Part shown: positions 24,600-34,121 of the stretch, piece by piece
Position numbering within the stretch: position 1 is the stretch's first letter
Layout: every line of letters begins with the position of its first letter
Origin: a bacterium
Lineage (GTDB): Bacteria; Myxococcota_A; Bradymonadia; UBA7976; UBA1532
Assembly (NCBI GenBank): GCA_030427205.1
Contig: JAUHXC010000054.1
Span: 1-60,334, forward strand
Direction: 5' to 3'
DNA length: 60,334 bases
The notes under the pieces: model-generated
Database searches by the model: none
Told to the model about the DNA's origin: nothing
Seen by the model: only the letters and a program-made list of their open reading frames with translations
Made by a program: the position numbers and the translations under genes

Positions 24600-25199
24600 T
24601 CAGCTGCGGTCGGGCCCCCGGCCGTCGAGCAGCGCGATGAGGATGTCGGCCTGGAACTCGGCGTCGACGAGCGCGTGGTGCTCGGTGCCGGGGTCGGGGC
24701 GGCGCAGCTCGGGATGGCGGGCGAGCATGCCCGACTTGTTGGACTCGCCCCAGACGACGCCGTAGCGGCCCATGGTCAGCGCCTTGGTATCGAGGGGGTC
24801 GTAGCGGAAGGGGTTCGCGATGCCGGCCCACTTGAAGTACCAGGCGACGAAGCTCCAGTCGAAGGCGGCGTTGTGCCCGACGAAGAGCGCGCGCTGCTCC
24901 GGGTCGAGCAGGGAGCGGGTCCAGGCGTCGATGTCGGCCATCACCGCCTTGGCCGGCTTGCCGTGGGCCCGCAGGTGCGCTTCGCTGATGCCGTGGATCG
25001 CCATCGCTTCCGGGTCGAAGCCGTCACAGACCGGCTGCAGCTCGTGGTAGAAGCTGCGCCCCCGGCGGTGGCGATCGCCGACGAGCCGCACCTCGACCCC
25101 GGCGATCGAGACCATGTTGAACAGCGACGGCACGTGGCCGCTGGCCTCGATGTCGATACACACGTAGACGGTGCCGGGGTCGCGGATCGGGGTGAGCAT
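24600..25199 (-). CDS. DEDDh-family 3'-5' exonuclease
   Basis: A 199-residue exonuclease of the RNase T/DnaQ superfamily. The five metal-binding residues are visible: Asp and Glu in YVCIDIEASG (near 15-17), Asp in FVGHNAAFDWSFV, then His and Asp in EHHALVDAEFQADIL. IHGISEAHLRAHGKP is also typical. It is a stand-alone domain and could act on RNA ends or DNA; the sequence does not decide. The gene starts 20 bases downstream of the thioredoxin-like lipoprotein gene and probably shares its transcript. Confidence 0.88.
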   Translation of the reverse strand: MLTPIRDPGTVYVCIDIEASGHVPSLFNMVSIAGVEVRLVGDRHRRGRSFYHELQPVCDGFDPEAMAIHGISEAHLRAHGKPAKAVMADIDAWTRSLLDPEQRALFVGHNAAFDWSFVAWYFKWAGIANPFRYDPLDTKALTMGRYGVVWGESNKSGMLARHPELRRPDPGTEHHALVDAEFQADILIALLDGRGPDRS

Positions 25200-25219
25200 C
25201 GCAGTCTCCGGGGCGGCGC

Positions 25220-25867
25220 TCAGGCGCCGGTGGCGGTCTTCATGCTCTTGACGAGCGCGCTCTTCTGTCGGGACGAGTAGAAGAACGGGTAGCGGGGATG
25301 GCCGCTGGTGATGTCGGTGCGCAGGTTGCCGTCTTTGCCGAAGAAGAAGATGCGCGGCACGTAGCTGCCCTGGTCGGCATAGGCCTGCAGCCAGTCCGGG
25401 CGGGCGTCGTTGTCCTGGCGCACCATGATCAGGCCCCGGCTGACCTCGACCAGATCGGCCTCGGCGAACATCGGCGCCAGCTCTTTGCAGCGCGGGCACC
25501 AGTCGGCGTAGACCACCAGGCAGATCGGCTTGCCGGTCTCGGCGCTCTGGGCCCGGGCCGTCGCCCAGTCGTCGACCCACTCGACGCCGCCGGGCCACTT
25601 GATGGCCATGCGCGCCTTGCGCTCGTCGGGGGTCGGCTTGCGGGTCTTGGCCGGGGGCGTCTTGGCGGCCTCGGCTTTTGCGGCGGGTGCCTCGGCGGCG
25701 GCCTTGGCCGGGGCGGCCTTCTTCTCGGCGGCCTTCGTCTCGGCGCCCTTCGTCTCGGCGGCCTTCTGCGCGGCGGTCTCGCCGGGGGCGTCGGCGGACT
25801 TCTGGCTGCAGCCGCCGACGGCGATCGACAGGGCGAACAGCGTGGTCGTGGTGGCGCGGCGGATCAT
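25220..25867 (-). CDS. Thioredoxin-fold lipoprotein
   Basis: A 215-residue predicted lipoprotein: lipobox VGGC (Cys near 20), an Ala/Lys-rich linker of about 60 residues (repeated AETKAAEKK-like pieces) that could span the periplasm, and a thioredoxin domain (about 90-200) with active site YADWCPRCKEL and the cis-Pro in YVPRIFFFG. It probably acts as a thiol-disulfide oxidoreductase or chaperone in the periplasm. Its ATG overlaps the stop of the second ArsA-like gene, tying it to that pair. Confidence 0.87.
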   Translation of the reverse strand: MIRRATTTTLFALSIAVGGCSQKSADAPGETAAQKAAETKGAETKAAEKKAAPAKAAAEAPAAKAEAAKTPPAKTRKPTPDERKARMAIKWPGGVEWVDDWATARAQSAETGKPICLVVYADWCPRCKELAPMFAEADLVEVSRGLIMVRQDNDARPDWLQAYADQGSYVPRIFFFGKDGNLRTDITSGHPRYPFFYSSRQKSALVKSMKTATGA

Positions 25868-27024
25868 GGCGTCTCCTCGGGGGCGGGGGTGGAGCCGGGC
25901 GGGGTATCGGCGACCAGCACGTCGGCGAGCCGCACGAGGTCGTCGAGGTCGCTCGCCCCGCCGCCCAACATCGGCAGGACCCAGGCGAAGCCGTCGCCGG
26001 CCCGGCCGTCGAGCTGCGCGGCCAGCGCCAAGTGCTCCTCGACCTGCTGCCGCTCGACGCGGCCGAGATCGGCCAGCCGCGACAGCCCGCTCGTCAGCGC
26101 CGGCTCGGCGTCGGCGGGCAGCGTCGTCGGGTCGGGCATGGCGAAGCCCGCCTGCGCGGCCAGGCTGCGGTTGAGCACGTAGCCGCAGAGGTGCATCTTC
26201 AGCTCGTCGCGGGTCTTGCGGGCGAAGAACTCGGCCTCGGCCAGCGCCTCGCGGGCCGGCGAGGTGACCAGCAGGAAGCCGATGTCGGGCTGTTTGAAGA
26301 AGGCCCGCATCTCGTGCTGATTGTGGTTGAGGTGGTCGAGCAGGCTGCCGAACAGGTCGAAGAACTGCTGCAGGTCGCGCCGGGTCTGCTCGCCGAACGC
26401 GATGTCCATGACCTTCTCGACCAGCTGGGTCGCCATGCGGCGGATCACGCTGCCTTCGCCGGGCACGAAGAGGTTGAAGATGCGCCGGTCGAGGAACATC
26501 GACACCCGATCGGGCGCGTCGAGGAAGCGCAGCGCATCCCGGCTGGGCGGGGTGTCGAGGATCACCAGATCGTAGACATCGTCGCGCACGAAGCCGTGCA
26601 GCGCCTCGACGGCGGTGTACTCCTGCATGCCCGCGATCATCGCGGTGATGTTGCGGTACATCGGGTTGTCGAGCAGGCGCCGGGCCTCTTCGGGGCTGCG
26701 GGCGAAGTCGTGCACCACCCGGTCGGAGACCAGCTTGGGGTCGAGCATCCACGCCGCGAGGCCGCCGCGGGTCACGCCGGCGGCCGCGAGGCGGTCGGCG
26801 GGCAGGTCGACCGGCGTCGGCGGGTTGCGCTGCACGCCCAGGGTCTCGGCGAGCCGCTTGCTGGGGTCGATGGTGACCACCAGCACCCGCCGGCCGGCGC
26901 GGGCGGCGGCGAGGGCCAGCGAGGCCGAGACGGTCGTCTTGCCGACCCCGCCCGCGCCGCAGCACACCACCACCCGCTTCTCGGCGAGCATGCGGGCGAC
27001 TGCGCCCTCTCCGAGCCCGCTCAT
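25864..27024 (-). CDS. ArsA/Get3-family ATPase, second of a pair
   Basis: A 386-residue ATPase of the ArsA/GET3 group. The P-loop reads CCGAGGVGKTT (about 22-32): the catalytic P-loop Lys is intact, but the signature Lys of the deviant GKGGxGKT motif is Ala. The switch region VVTIDPSKRLAETLG and the DTPPSRDALRFLDAP block are present, with the C-terminal helical part following. Bacterial homologues often occur in tandem; true arsenical export is unlikely because no arsB or arsR is near. The ATG overlaps the stop of the first paralogue (ATGA), and its own stop overlaps the thioredoxin-like gene. Confidence 0.88.
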   Translation of the reverse strand: MSGLGEGAVARMLAEKRVVVCCGAGGVGKTTVSASLALAAARAGRRVLVVTIDPSKRLAETLGVQRNPPTPVDLPADRLAAAGVTRGGLAAWMLDPKLVSDRVVHDFARSPEEARRLLDNPMYRNITAMIAGMQEYTAVEALHGFVRDDVYDLVILDTPPSRDALRFLDAPDRVSMFLDRRIFNLFVPGEGSVIRRMATQLVEKVMDIAFGEQTRRDLQQFFDLFGSLLDHLNHNQHEMRAFFKQPDIGFLLVTSPAREALAEAEFFARKTRDELKMHLCGYVLNRSLAAQAGFAMPDPTTLPADAEPALTSGLSRLADLGRVERQQVEEHLALAAQLDGRAGDGFAWVLPMLGGGASDLDDLVRLADVLVADTPPGSTPAPEETP

Positions 27025-27938
27025 CGCGCGCCCCCGTCGGCCATGTGACGCGCCAGCGCCTCGACCAGCCCGGGCACCGGATCGTCGGCGTCGGTCTCCG
27101 GCAGGTCGAGCACCGGGGCCTCGACCGCCGCCGTCAGCCGCGCGCGCGCCTGCTCGGCGGCTTCGATGCGGCGGAAGGCCACCTCGCCGAAGACCCCGTC
27201 GGTGCCGTCCAGCCAGCGCTCGACCGCCGCCCGCTCGGGCGCGGTGAACGGGTCGCTCGGCATGCGGTTGAGCAGCACGCCGCCGGCGGGCATGTGGGTC
27301 TCCGCCAGCCCGTCGAGCAGCTCGATGGCCTCGGTCACCGGCAGCTGCTCGGGCAGGGTCACCACCCACGCCGCCCCCTGGGCCGGGTCGTTGAGGATCG
27401 CCTGGCCCCGCCGCAGCAGCGCCGCGATGGGGCCGGCCGGCATCAGCCGCAGCAGGATGTCGGGCAGCCCGGTCAACGCCAGGGTATGCCCCGTCGCCGG
27501 CATGTCGAGCACCGTCAGATCGTAGCGCCGGCGACCCTTCTGCTCGGCCTCGACGAGGCTCAGCAGGTGGTGGAAGACGCCCATCTCGTGAAACGAGGGC
27601 GCCGCGGTGAGGAACTTGTCGACCGCCTTGGAGCGCAGCGCCGCCCGGATCAGCGTCTTGCCCGGCAGCACCGAGCGCAGGAAGCCCTCGTGCCCGCTGC
27701 GGGCCCACAGGTGGCAGACGTCGAGGTTGTGCTCGACCAGCTGCGGTTCGGGTCCGACGTCGCGCACCCCCAAGAGCCGGCCGATGGCCGAGGGGCCGCC
27801 TTCGGGGTTGGCGATCTCGCACACCAGTGTGCGCTTGCCGGCGCGGGCGGCGGCCCGGGCCAGGGCGACGGCGACGGTGGTGCGGCCCACGCCGCCCTTG
27901 CCGCTGATGAGGAGGACTCGCCTGTCGAGGAAGTGCAC
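27021..27938 (-). CDS. ArsA/Get3-family ATPase, first of a pair, with altered P-loop
   Basis: A 305-residue paralogue of the following gene. It starts LLISGKGGVGRTTVAVALA: the deviant signature Lys is kept, but the Walker Lys that normally contacts the gamma phosphate is Arg (CGC codon, checked in the DNA). LVCEIANPEGG replaces the usual DPA switch, and VLDMPATGHTLALTGLPD is the ArsA-type DTAPTGHTLRLL segment. I start at GTG 27938, which gives the normal N-terminal strand; the frame is open further to 28214 but that part reads as non-coding and overlaps the divergent gene's promoter. It probably pairs with the second ArsA-like protein. Confidence 0.86.
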   Translation of the reverse strand: MHFLDRRVLLISGKGGVGRTTVAVALARAAARAGKRTLVCEIANPEGGPSAIGRLLGVRDVGPEPQLVEHNLDVCHLWARSGHEGFLRSVLPGKTLIRAALRSKAVDKFLTAAPSFHEMGVFHHLLSLVEAEQKGRRRYDLTVLDMPATGHTLALTGLPDILLRLMPAGPIAALLRRGQAILNDPAQGAAWVVTLPEQLPVTEAIELLDGLAETHMPAGGVLLNRMPSDPFTAPERAAVERWLDGTDGVFGEVAFRRIEAAEQARARLTAAVEAPVLDLPETDADDPVPGLVEALARHMADGGAR

Positions 27939-28028
27939 GGGGTTGCTCGCGGTCGGGAGAGCGGGAGTATAGCGCCACCCGCCATCGGCTTCCACCGGCC
28001 TCGGCGCGCTTTTTGACTCTTCGGTCGA

Positions 28029-28057
28029 TTGGCGCACAACCCGGCGGGTGCTATGCT
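28029..28057 (+). promoter_or_regulatory. Sigma-70-type promoter of the diiron protein gene
   Basis: TTGGCG (28029-28034), a 17-base spacer and TATGCT (28052-28057) lie 92 bases before the ATG. A second candidate -35 (TTGACT, 28013-28018) is too far away to pair with this -10. Confidence 0.45.
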
Positions 28058-28149
28058 TTTTTTCGGTGCCGGCCTTCGCTGGCCCCGTCGCCGACGGCCG
28101 CGCGCGGTGGTCTCGGCGGCGCGCCCGACCGTCCGACCCGGAGAGCCCG

Positions 28150-29334
<1,185 letters not shown>

Positions 29335-29427
29335 TCGACGGCGAGCGACCGCCATCGGTGGCGGGATCACGTCGAACTGGAGATCACCGGCCGACCGTGC
29401 CAATGATATGGGGCATTTTTCGCGGAA

Positions 29428-31332
29428 GTGAGCGTGAGCGGCGCACAGGGATACGGCGTACGGATTCGACAGCCGCAGGAAGCCGGCGAGGACTGGGCCG
29501 CCGACCTGTCGCTGATGATCTCCCCCATCATCGGCGAGGACGCCGAGACCCTCGAGAACGCCTTGCAGGGCGGCGAGCTCGTCGTGGCCTCCGGGCTGCC
29601 TTTCGACGAAGCCAAGCAGCTCGTGGCCGTCTTCCAGAGCCTCGGCGCCGACGCCGAGGTGGTCGACCGCCCGGTGACCCAGGGGCCGAAGGGCATGGCG
29701 CCGGTGGCCGGTGACAAGGCGACGCCGATGGGCGGGGGCACCCAGCCGTTCAACATGGCCGGCCTGCGCAAGGCCCTCGAGGCGGCCGCCCGCTCGGCGC
29801 CGCCGCTGGGCGTGCCCGCCGAAGACGACCTGCCGCCGCTGCCCGACGGTGACGCCGACCTCGGCGAAGCGGCCCGGGCCAACGCGACCCGCCCCTTCGA
29901 CCCGGCGATGGTCCGCGCGGCCCTCGCCCGCGTCGGCGGCTCGGTCGACGAGCCGCCGCCGGTCGAGCTGCCGCCGGTGCTCGGCGCGGACGACGACGAG
30001 GACGACATCCCGACCTCGGTCAAGACGACCGGCGGCGCGCCGGGGTACGCCAGCGGCCTGATGGGCGTGATGGGCGACGCGGCGGACTCGCCGCCGGCGC
30101 CCGGCCCGACGCAGTCGTTCGGCGCGGCGATGTACGAGCCGCCGCCGCCGCCCCGGGCGGCGCCCTCCGACGACCCCTTCGACGGCCCACCGCCGCCCGA
30201 TCGCGGCGCCCTGGCCGGCTTCGCGGCGCCCAACGAGCAGTTCGATCCCGGCTCGGTGCGCCGCCTGCGCGAGGGCGGCCGGCGGCGGGGCTTCGCCAGC
30301 GGACCCGTCGACCTGCTCGATGGCCCGCCGCCGCCCGACTTCGACGCGATCCCGCGCCGTGGGGCGTCCATCGGCGACAAGCCGACCGATCGCCTGCTCA
30401 TGCCGCCGGGGGTCGACCCCGGGATGGGCCCGCCCATCGACCCGCTCGACGCGCTCGGCCCGCCCATCGACCCGCTCGACGGGCCGCCGCCGCCGCGGGT
30501 GGGCGAGATCGACGACCTGCCCCTGCCGCGGCTGCAGTCCCCCGACCGGGTGCCGCTCGACATGCGCGACCCGCCGACGCTGGCCCGGGGCAACAAAGGG
30601 CCGGTGATCGTGCAGCTCGACGCGCCGGTGGTCGACCCGTCGGAGACCGGCACCTTCACCCGGGAGGCCTCGCTCGACCCGCTGGTGGACGACGACGTCG
30701 AGACCCGTCAGGTCAACGCGATCTCCGACGCCGAGATCGAAGCCGAGCTGCGCACCGAGGCGCGCAAAGCCAAGGCCGGCCGCGGGGTGCGGCCCGGGGT
30801 CTACCAGCTCGACCGCGAGCGGCGCACCGCCGGCGACCAGGCCCGCCCGGGCATGCCCGCGGCCGGGGCGGCGATCCTGTCCACCGGCCAGATGGTGGCC
30901 CGGCCGATCGCCCGCTCCGACGAAGAGGTGACCGACAGCGGCTCGTTCCGCATCGTCGATCGCAAGAAAGGCGAGGGCGGGCCGAGCATCGCCCACAGCG
31001 CGGGTCAGGCGGCGCTGTTGAGCCTGCTCCTGCCCGGCATGGGGCAGGTCTACAACGGTCAGCGCGATCGGGGCATCGTCTTCGCCCTCGCGGCGGTGCT
31101 GGTGCTGCCCTGGCTCTACGCCGTCTTCGACGCGTTCACCGTGGGCCGCGCGATCCAGCAGGGCAAGCACCCGCTGCCCGACGGCCGGATCTTCGAAAAG
31201 GGCCGCTGGGGGCAGCTGCTGCTCAACCTCGCGGTGATCTTCAGCGTGGTGGTGGGCTATACGATCTGGAGCGGCATGCAGACGCCGCCCCCGCCGCCGG
31301 CGGCGCCGGCCCAACCTCCGGCTGGAGGCTGA
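29428..31332 (+). CDS. Multi-segment membrane protein with Pro-rich middle and PGxGQxYNG module
   Basis: A 634-residue protein in three parts: a small N-terminal domain (about 10-80, resembling a repeated alpha/beta fold: SLMISPIIGEDAETLENALQ); a disordered, Pro/Asp-rich middle (about 80-500) with runs of Pro and repeats of FDGPPPPD/PIDPLD; and a C-terminal membrane part (about 530-625) with the LLLPGMGQVYNGQRDRGIVFALA motif of TM2/DUF5683-like proteins and two or three hydrophobic helices. Start is GTG 29428, or GTG 29434 if the GGAAG ribosome site is used. The N-terminal module faces the cytoplasm if the first helix is as drawn. Function unknown. Confidence 0.76.
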   Translation: MSVSGAQGYGVRIRQPQEAGEDWAADLSLMISPIIGEDAETLENALQGGELVVASGLPFDEAKQLVAVFQSLGADAEVVDRPVTQGPKGMAPVAGDKATPMGGGTQPFNMAGLRKALEAAARSAPPLGVPAEDDLPPLPDGDADLGEAARANATRPFDPAMVRAALARVGGSVDEPPPVELPPVLGADDDEDDIPTSVKTTGGAPGYASGLMGVMGDAADSPPAPGPTQSFGAAMYEPPPPPRAAPSDDPFDGPPPPDRGALAGFAAPNEQFDPGSVRRLREGGRRRGFASGPVDLLDGPPPPDFDAIPRRGASIGDKPTDRLLMPPGVDPGMGPPIDPLDALGPPIDPLDGPPPPRVGEIDDLPLPRLQSPDRVPLDMRDPPTLARGNKGPVIVQLDAPVVDPSETGTFTREASLDPLVDDDVETRQVNAISDAEIEAELRTEARKAKAGRGVRPGVYQLDRERRTAGDQARPGMPAAGAAILSTGQMVARPIARSDEEVTDSGSFRIVDRKKGEGGPSIAHSAGQAALLSLLLPGMGQVYNGQRDRGIVFALAAVLVLPWLYAVFDAFTVGRAIQQGKHPLPDGRIFEKGRWGQLLLNLAVIFSVVVGYTIWSGMQTPPPPPAAPAQPPAGG

Positions 31333-31354
31333 GCGGCGCGCGGTGGGCCCTCAC

Positions 31355-31912
31355 TCAGCGGCAGCCGTCACCGCTGCAGCTCAGGTTGGCGGTCGCGCCC
31401 TTGGCGATGTCTCGCACGCACGTCCCACCCGAGCAGGTGAAGTTGCAGGTGGCGCCCGCCGCGCAGCCCTGGCGGCACGCGCCGCCGGAGCAGGTGATGT
31501 TGCAGGTCGAGCCGGCCTCGCAGGTGGTGCCGCAGTTGCCGCCCGAGCAGGTGAAGTTGCAGGTGGCGCCCTTCTGGCAGACGAACTCGCACTTGCCGTC
31601 GGGGCAGCGGTGGGCGCAGGCCGCGCCGGCCGCGCAGGCGACCTTGCCCTTGACGGCGCCGACCTTCGCGCCGGCCTTCGCCGCCGCCTCGAGCGCCTTG
31701 GCGTTGGCCCGCACACCCGCCGCCGCGGCCTCGGCGCCGACCGCTGCCGCCTCGGCGCCGGCCGCAGCGGCCGCCGCGCCGGCCTCGGCGGCCTTCGTCG
31801 CCGCCTTCTGCGCCTCGACCGCCGGATCGGCCGCCACCGGACCCGCCAGCAGCAGAGCCGCCAACGCCACCATCATGCCAGCCATCATCGTGCCAATGGT
31901 CTTCTGAGCCAT
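31355..31912 (-). CDS. Secreted Cys-repeat protein
   Basis: A 185-residue exported protein: signal peptide to about 28 (ending PVAADPA), an Ala/Glu/Lys-rich helical spacer (about 30-92), and a Cys-rich C-terminal half with four to five imperfect repeats of about 19 residues, each around CNFTCSGGxC. One repeat has lost a Cys pair (VRDIAKGATANLSC). The Cys spacing suggests a disulfide-bonded beta-solenoid outside the cell. It is convergent with the 29428 gene, 22 bases apart. I recognise no catalytic motif; surface or matrix structure is a guess. Confidence 0.73.
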   Translation of the reverse strand: MAQKTIGTMMAGMMVALAALLLAGPVAADPAVEAQKAATKAAEAGAAAAAAGAEAAAVGAEAAAAGVRANAKALEAAAKAGAKVGAVKGKVACAAGAACAHRCPDGKCEFVCQKGATCNFTCSGGNCGTTCEAGSTCNITCSGGACRQGCAAGATCNFTCSGGTCVRDIAKGATANLSCSGDGCR

Positions 31913-32093
31913 CTTCGATCCCCCTCCATGGGCCCGCGGGCCCGTTCCTCTCGGTCGCGCGGCCGGCCCACCCGGCCGCCGATAGTCTAGCGCAGGATCA
32001 GCCCCCGCGCCTCATGGCGGCCAAAGAGGCGCGCTCTCCACCGATATTCATCGAATTCGGATCCGCCGCGCGGATTTTCGGCCGTCAGCGCCG

Positions 32094-32966
32094 TCAGACG
32101 AAGAGCGTCGCCAGCTTCTTGCCGCTCAGCGCCCGTCGACCGAGGCGCACCCGGTCGAGGCGATAGGCCCCCTCGCCGCAGCGGATGAAGAACCGCCCGT
32201 CGCGCACGAAGGGGGTGCCCGGCTCGAGCACGGCGAAGCGCCCGGGGTCTGCGGGACGGCCGCTCAGCACGACCAGCAGCTCGTCGCCCAGGCCGGTGAA
32301 GGCGCCCGGATCGGGCGCGGCGGCGCGCACCAGGCGGTCGACGGCGCCCATCGGCTGCGTCCAGTCGATCTCCCAGTCGTCGTCATCCACCAGCGGGGCC
32401 CAGCTGATGTCGCCCTGCTGCGGTCGGGCGTCGATGACCTCGCCCGCCAGCAGGCGCAGCGCCACGTCGGCGTTGAGCTCGGCGCCGCGGGCCTCGAGTC
32501 GGTCGGCGAGCTGCCCGCCGTGCTCCCGCGGGCCGATGTCCACCGCTTCGCGCAGCAGGATGTCGCCCTCGTCGAGGCCGTCGGTCAGCCAGTGCACGCA
32601 GATGGCGGTCGTCGTATCGCCGGCGCGCAGCGCCCAGCCGACCGGATCGGGTCCGCGCCAGCGGGGCAGGTCGGAGGGGTGCACGTTGATGCCCGGCGCG
32701 ATGTCCAGCACCGCCCGCGGGATCAACCGCGGGAAGAAGCTGGCGACGATCAGCTTCGGCGCCAGCGCGGCGAGCGCGGCGACGATCGAGGGATCGTTCA
32801 GATCGGGCCGCATCCAGCGGGGGATCGGCGGGCTGTCCTTGAGCCGCCTCAGCAGCGTCGACCAGCCCGGGCCGCCGCGTCGGCCGTGCACGATGCCCAG
32901 CGGGGCGACGCCGCGGTCGAGCAGCGCCAGCGCGCCGCGGGGATCACCGAAGTACAGCACGCTCAT
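32094..32966 (-). CDS. Formyltransferase-domain protein
   Basis: A 290-residue enzyme of the formyl-THF-dependent transferase family (Fmt/ArnA-N/sugar formyltransferase). The catalytic triad is visible: Asn and His in INVHPSDLPRWRGPDP, and Asp in GLDEGDIL. The C-terminal part (about 200-290) resembles the OB-like Fmt C-domain. It is not obviously the tRNA enzyme because no def or rsmB neighbour is present; a glycosyltransferase gene overlaps it upstream, so a formyl-sugar product is plausible. It starts within the GT stop (ATGA). Confidence 0.83.
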   Translation of the reverse strand: MSVLYFGDPRGALALLDRGVAPLGIVHGRRGGPGWSTLLRRLKDSPPIPRWMRPDLNDPSIVAALAALAPKLIVASFFPRLIPRAVLDIAPGINVHPSDLPRWRGPDPVGWALRAGDTTTAICVHWLTDGLDEGDILLREAVDIGPREHGGQLADRLEARGAELNADVALRLLAGEVIDARPQQGDISWAPLVDDDDWEIDWTQPMGAVDRLVRAAAPDPGAFTGLGDELLVVLSGRPADPGRFAVLEPGTPFVRDGRFFIRCGEGAYRLDRVRLGRRALSGKKLATLFV

Positions 32967-34114
32967 CGGACAGCTCCCGTCGTCTCGGTGCGCATGCTGC
33001 GATACAGGTCCACCGTCTGCTGCGCAATGCTCGACCAGCGATAGCGCGCCTCGACCAGCGCCCGCCCGCGCGCGCCGAGCGCCGCCGCGAGCGATCGATC
33101 GGCGATGATCTGCCCCAGCGCGTCAGCCACCGCGGCGGGCTCCGCCGGCACCACCCGCCCGGCCTCGGCGGCGGCCACCTCGGGGAAGTGGCACGCCTCG
33201 CTGATCACCACCGGTCGACGGGCGGCCATCGCTTCGAGGGTCGCGATCGAGAAGCCCTCGTGCCGGCTGGGCAGGCAGAAGACCGTGGCCCGTTCGAACG
33301 CCGCTCGCTTCTCGGCGCCGAAGAGCGGGCCCGGCAGCTCGAGCCGGTCGGCGTACCCGTGGCGTCGCGCCGCCGCCCGCAGGATCGCCGCGCCGCCCTG
33401 GTCGGGCCCGACGGCGAGCAGCCGCACCGCCGGGTCGCGCGCGGCCAGCTGCCCGAACGCGTCGCCGAGCACATCGCAGCCTTTGCCCGGGTGCAGCCGC
33501 CCCAGGAAGAGCACGACCCCGACGCCGTCGCCCACCGGCGGTATGCGGTCGAACGGCGCGGTGAAGACGCCGTTGGGCACGATCTCGACCCGGCTCGGCC
33601 GGGGGACGAACCATGGGATGCGGGCCTCGTCGGGGTTGAGCAGGTGCAGCGCCGCCGCGTGACGGACCAGCCCGGCGTAGCCCAACAGCCACAGCCCGAC
33701 CTGCTTGCGCGGCCACTTCTCGCCCAGCGCGCCCCCGTGCAGGCTGCCGTGCGGCGCGAGCACGTAGGGGACGCCCCGGGCGCGGCAGACGCGGCTCGCC
33801 AGCAGGGTCACGGGGGGCCAGATGCCGTGCAGATGGGCCACATCGGCCCCGTCGAGCGCCTCGACCAGCGCGCGGCGGGTGAGGATCGGCACGAAGAACT
33901 TGGGGCGCACCGTGGCCCGGGGCGGCGGCGGATCGAGGTGCGCGGCGACGAAGCGATCGGCCGCGCCGCCCGGCGCGTCGGACGAGATGAGGCGCACGTC
34001 GTGCCCCAGCGCCCGCTGCCCGGCGGCCAGGCCCACGATCACCCGCGGCGGCCCGCCGTTGGCCGGGTCGAGCCAGTTGTAGACATGCACGATGCGCAAC
34101 GGCGGGAGGCTCAC
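32963..34114 (-). CDS. GT4-family glycosyltransferase
   Basis: A 383-residue retaining glycosyltransferase of the GT-B fold. The N-terminal Rossmann half begins RIVHVYNWLDPANGGPPRVI; the C-terminal half shows EIVPNGVF, FLGRLHPGKG and the nucleotide-binding RHEGFSIATLEAMAARRPVVIS with the Glu-x7-Glu pair. I start at GTG 34114, seven bases after the pncB stop; an upstream extension to 34282 runs within pncB. The sugar donor and acceptor cannot be told. It is coupled to the formyltransferase gene. Confidence 0.87.
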   Translation of the reverse strand: MSLPPLRIVHVYNWLDPANGGPPRVIVGLAAGQRALGHDVRLISSDAPGGAADRFVAAHLDPPPPRATVRPKFFVPILTRRALVEALDGADVAHLHGIWPPVTLLASRVCRARGVPYVLAPHGSLHGGALGEKWPRKQVGLWLLGYAGLVRHAAALHLLNPDEARIPWFVPRPSRVEIVPNGVFTAPFDRIPPVGDGVGVVLFLGRLHPGKGCDVLGDAFGQLAARDPAVRLLAVGPDQGGAAILRAAARRHGYADRLELPGPLFGAEKRAAFERATVFCLPSRHEGFSIATLEAMAARRPVVISEACHFPEVAAAEAGRVVPAEPAAVADALGQIIADRSLAAALGARGRALVEARYRWSSIAQQTVDLYRSMRTETTGAVR

Positions 34115-34121
34115 GGGGCGC

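Noticed and set aside
25864..27938. Arsenite export operon
   Set aside because: Only ArsA-type ATPases are present; no arsB/acr3, arsR, arsC or arsD, and the P-loops deviate.
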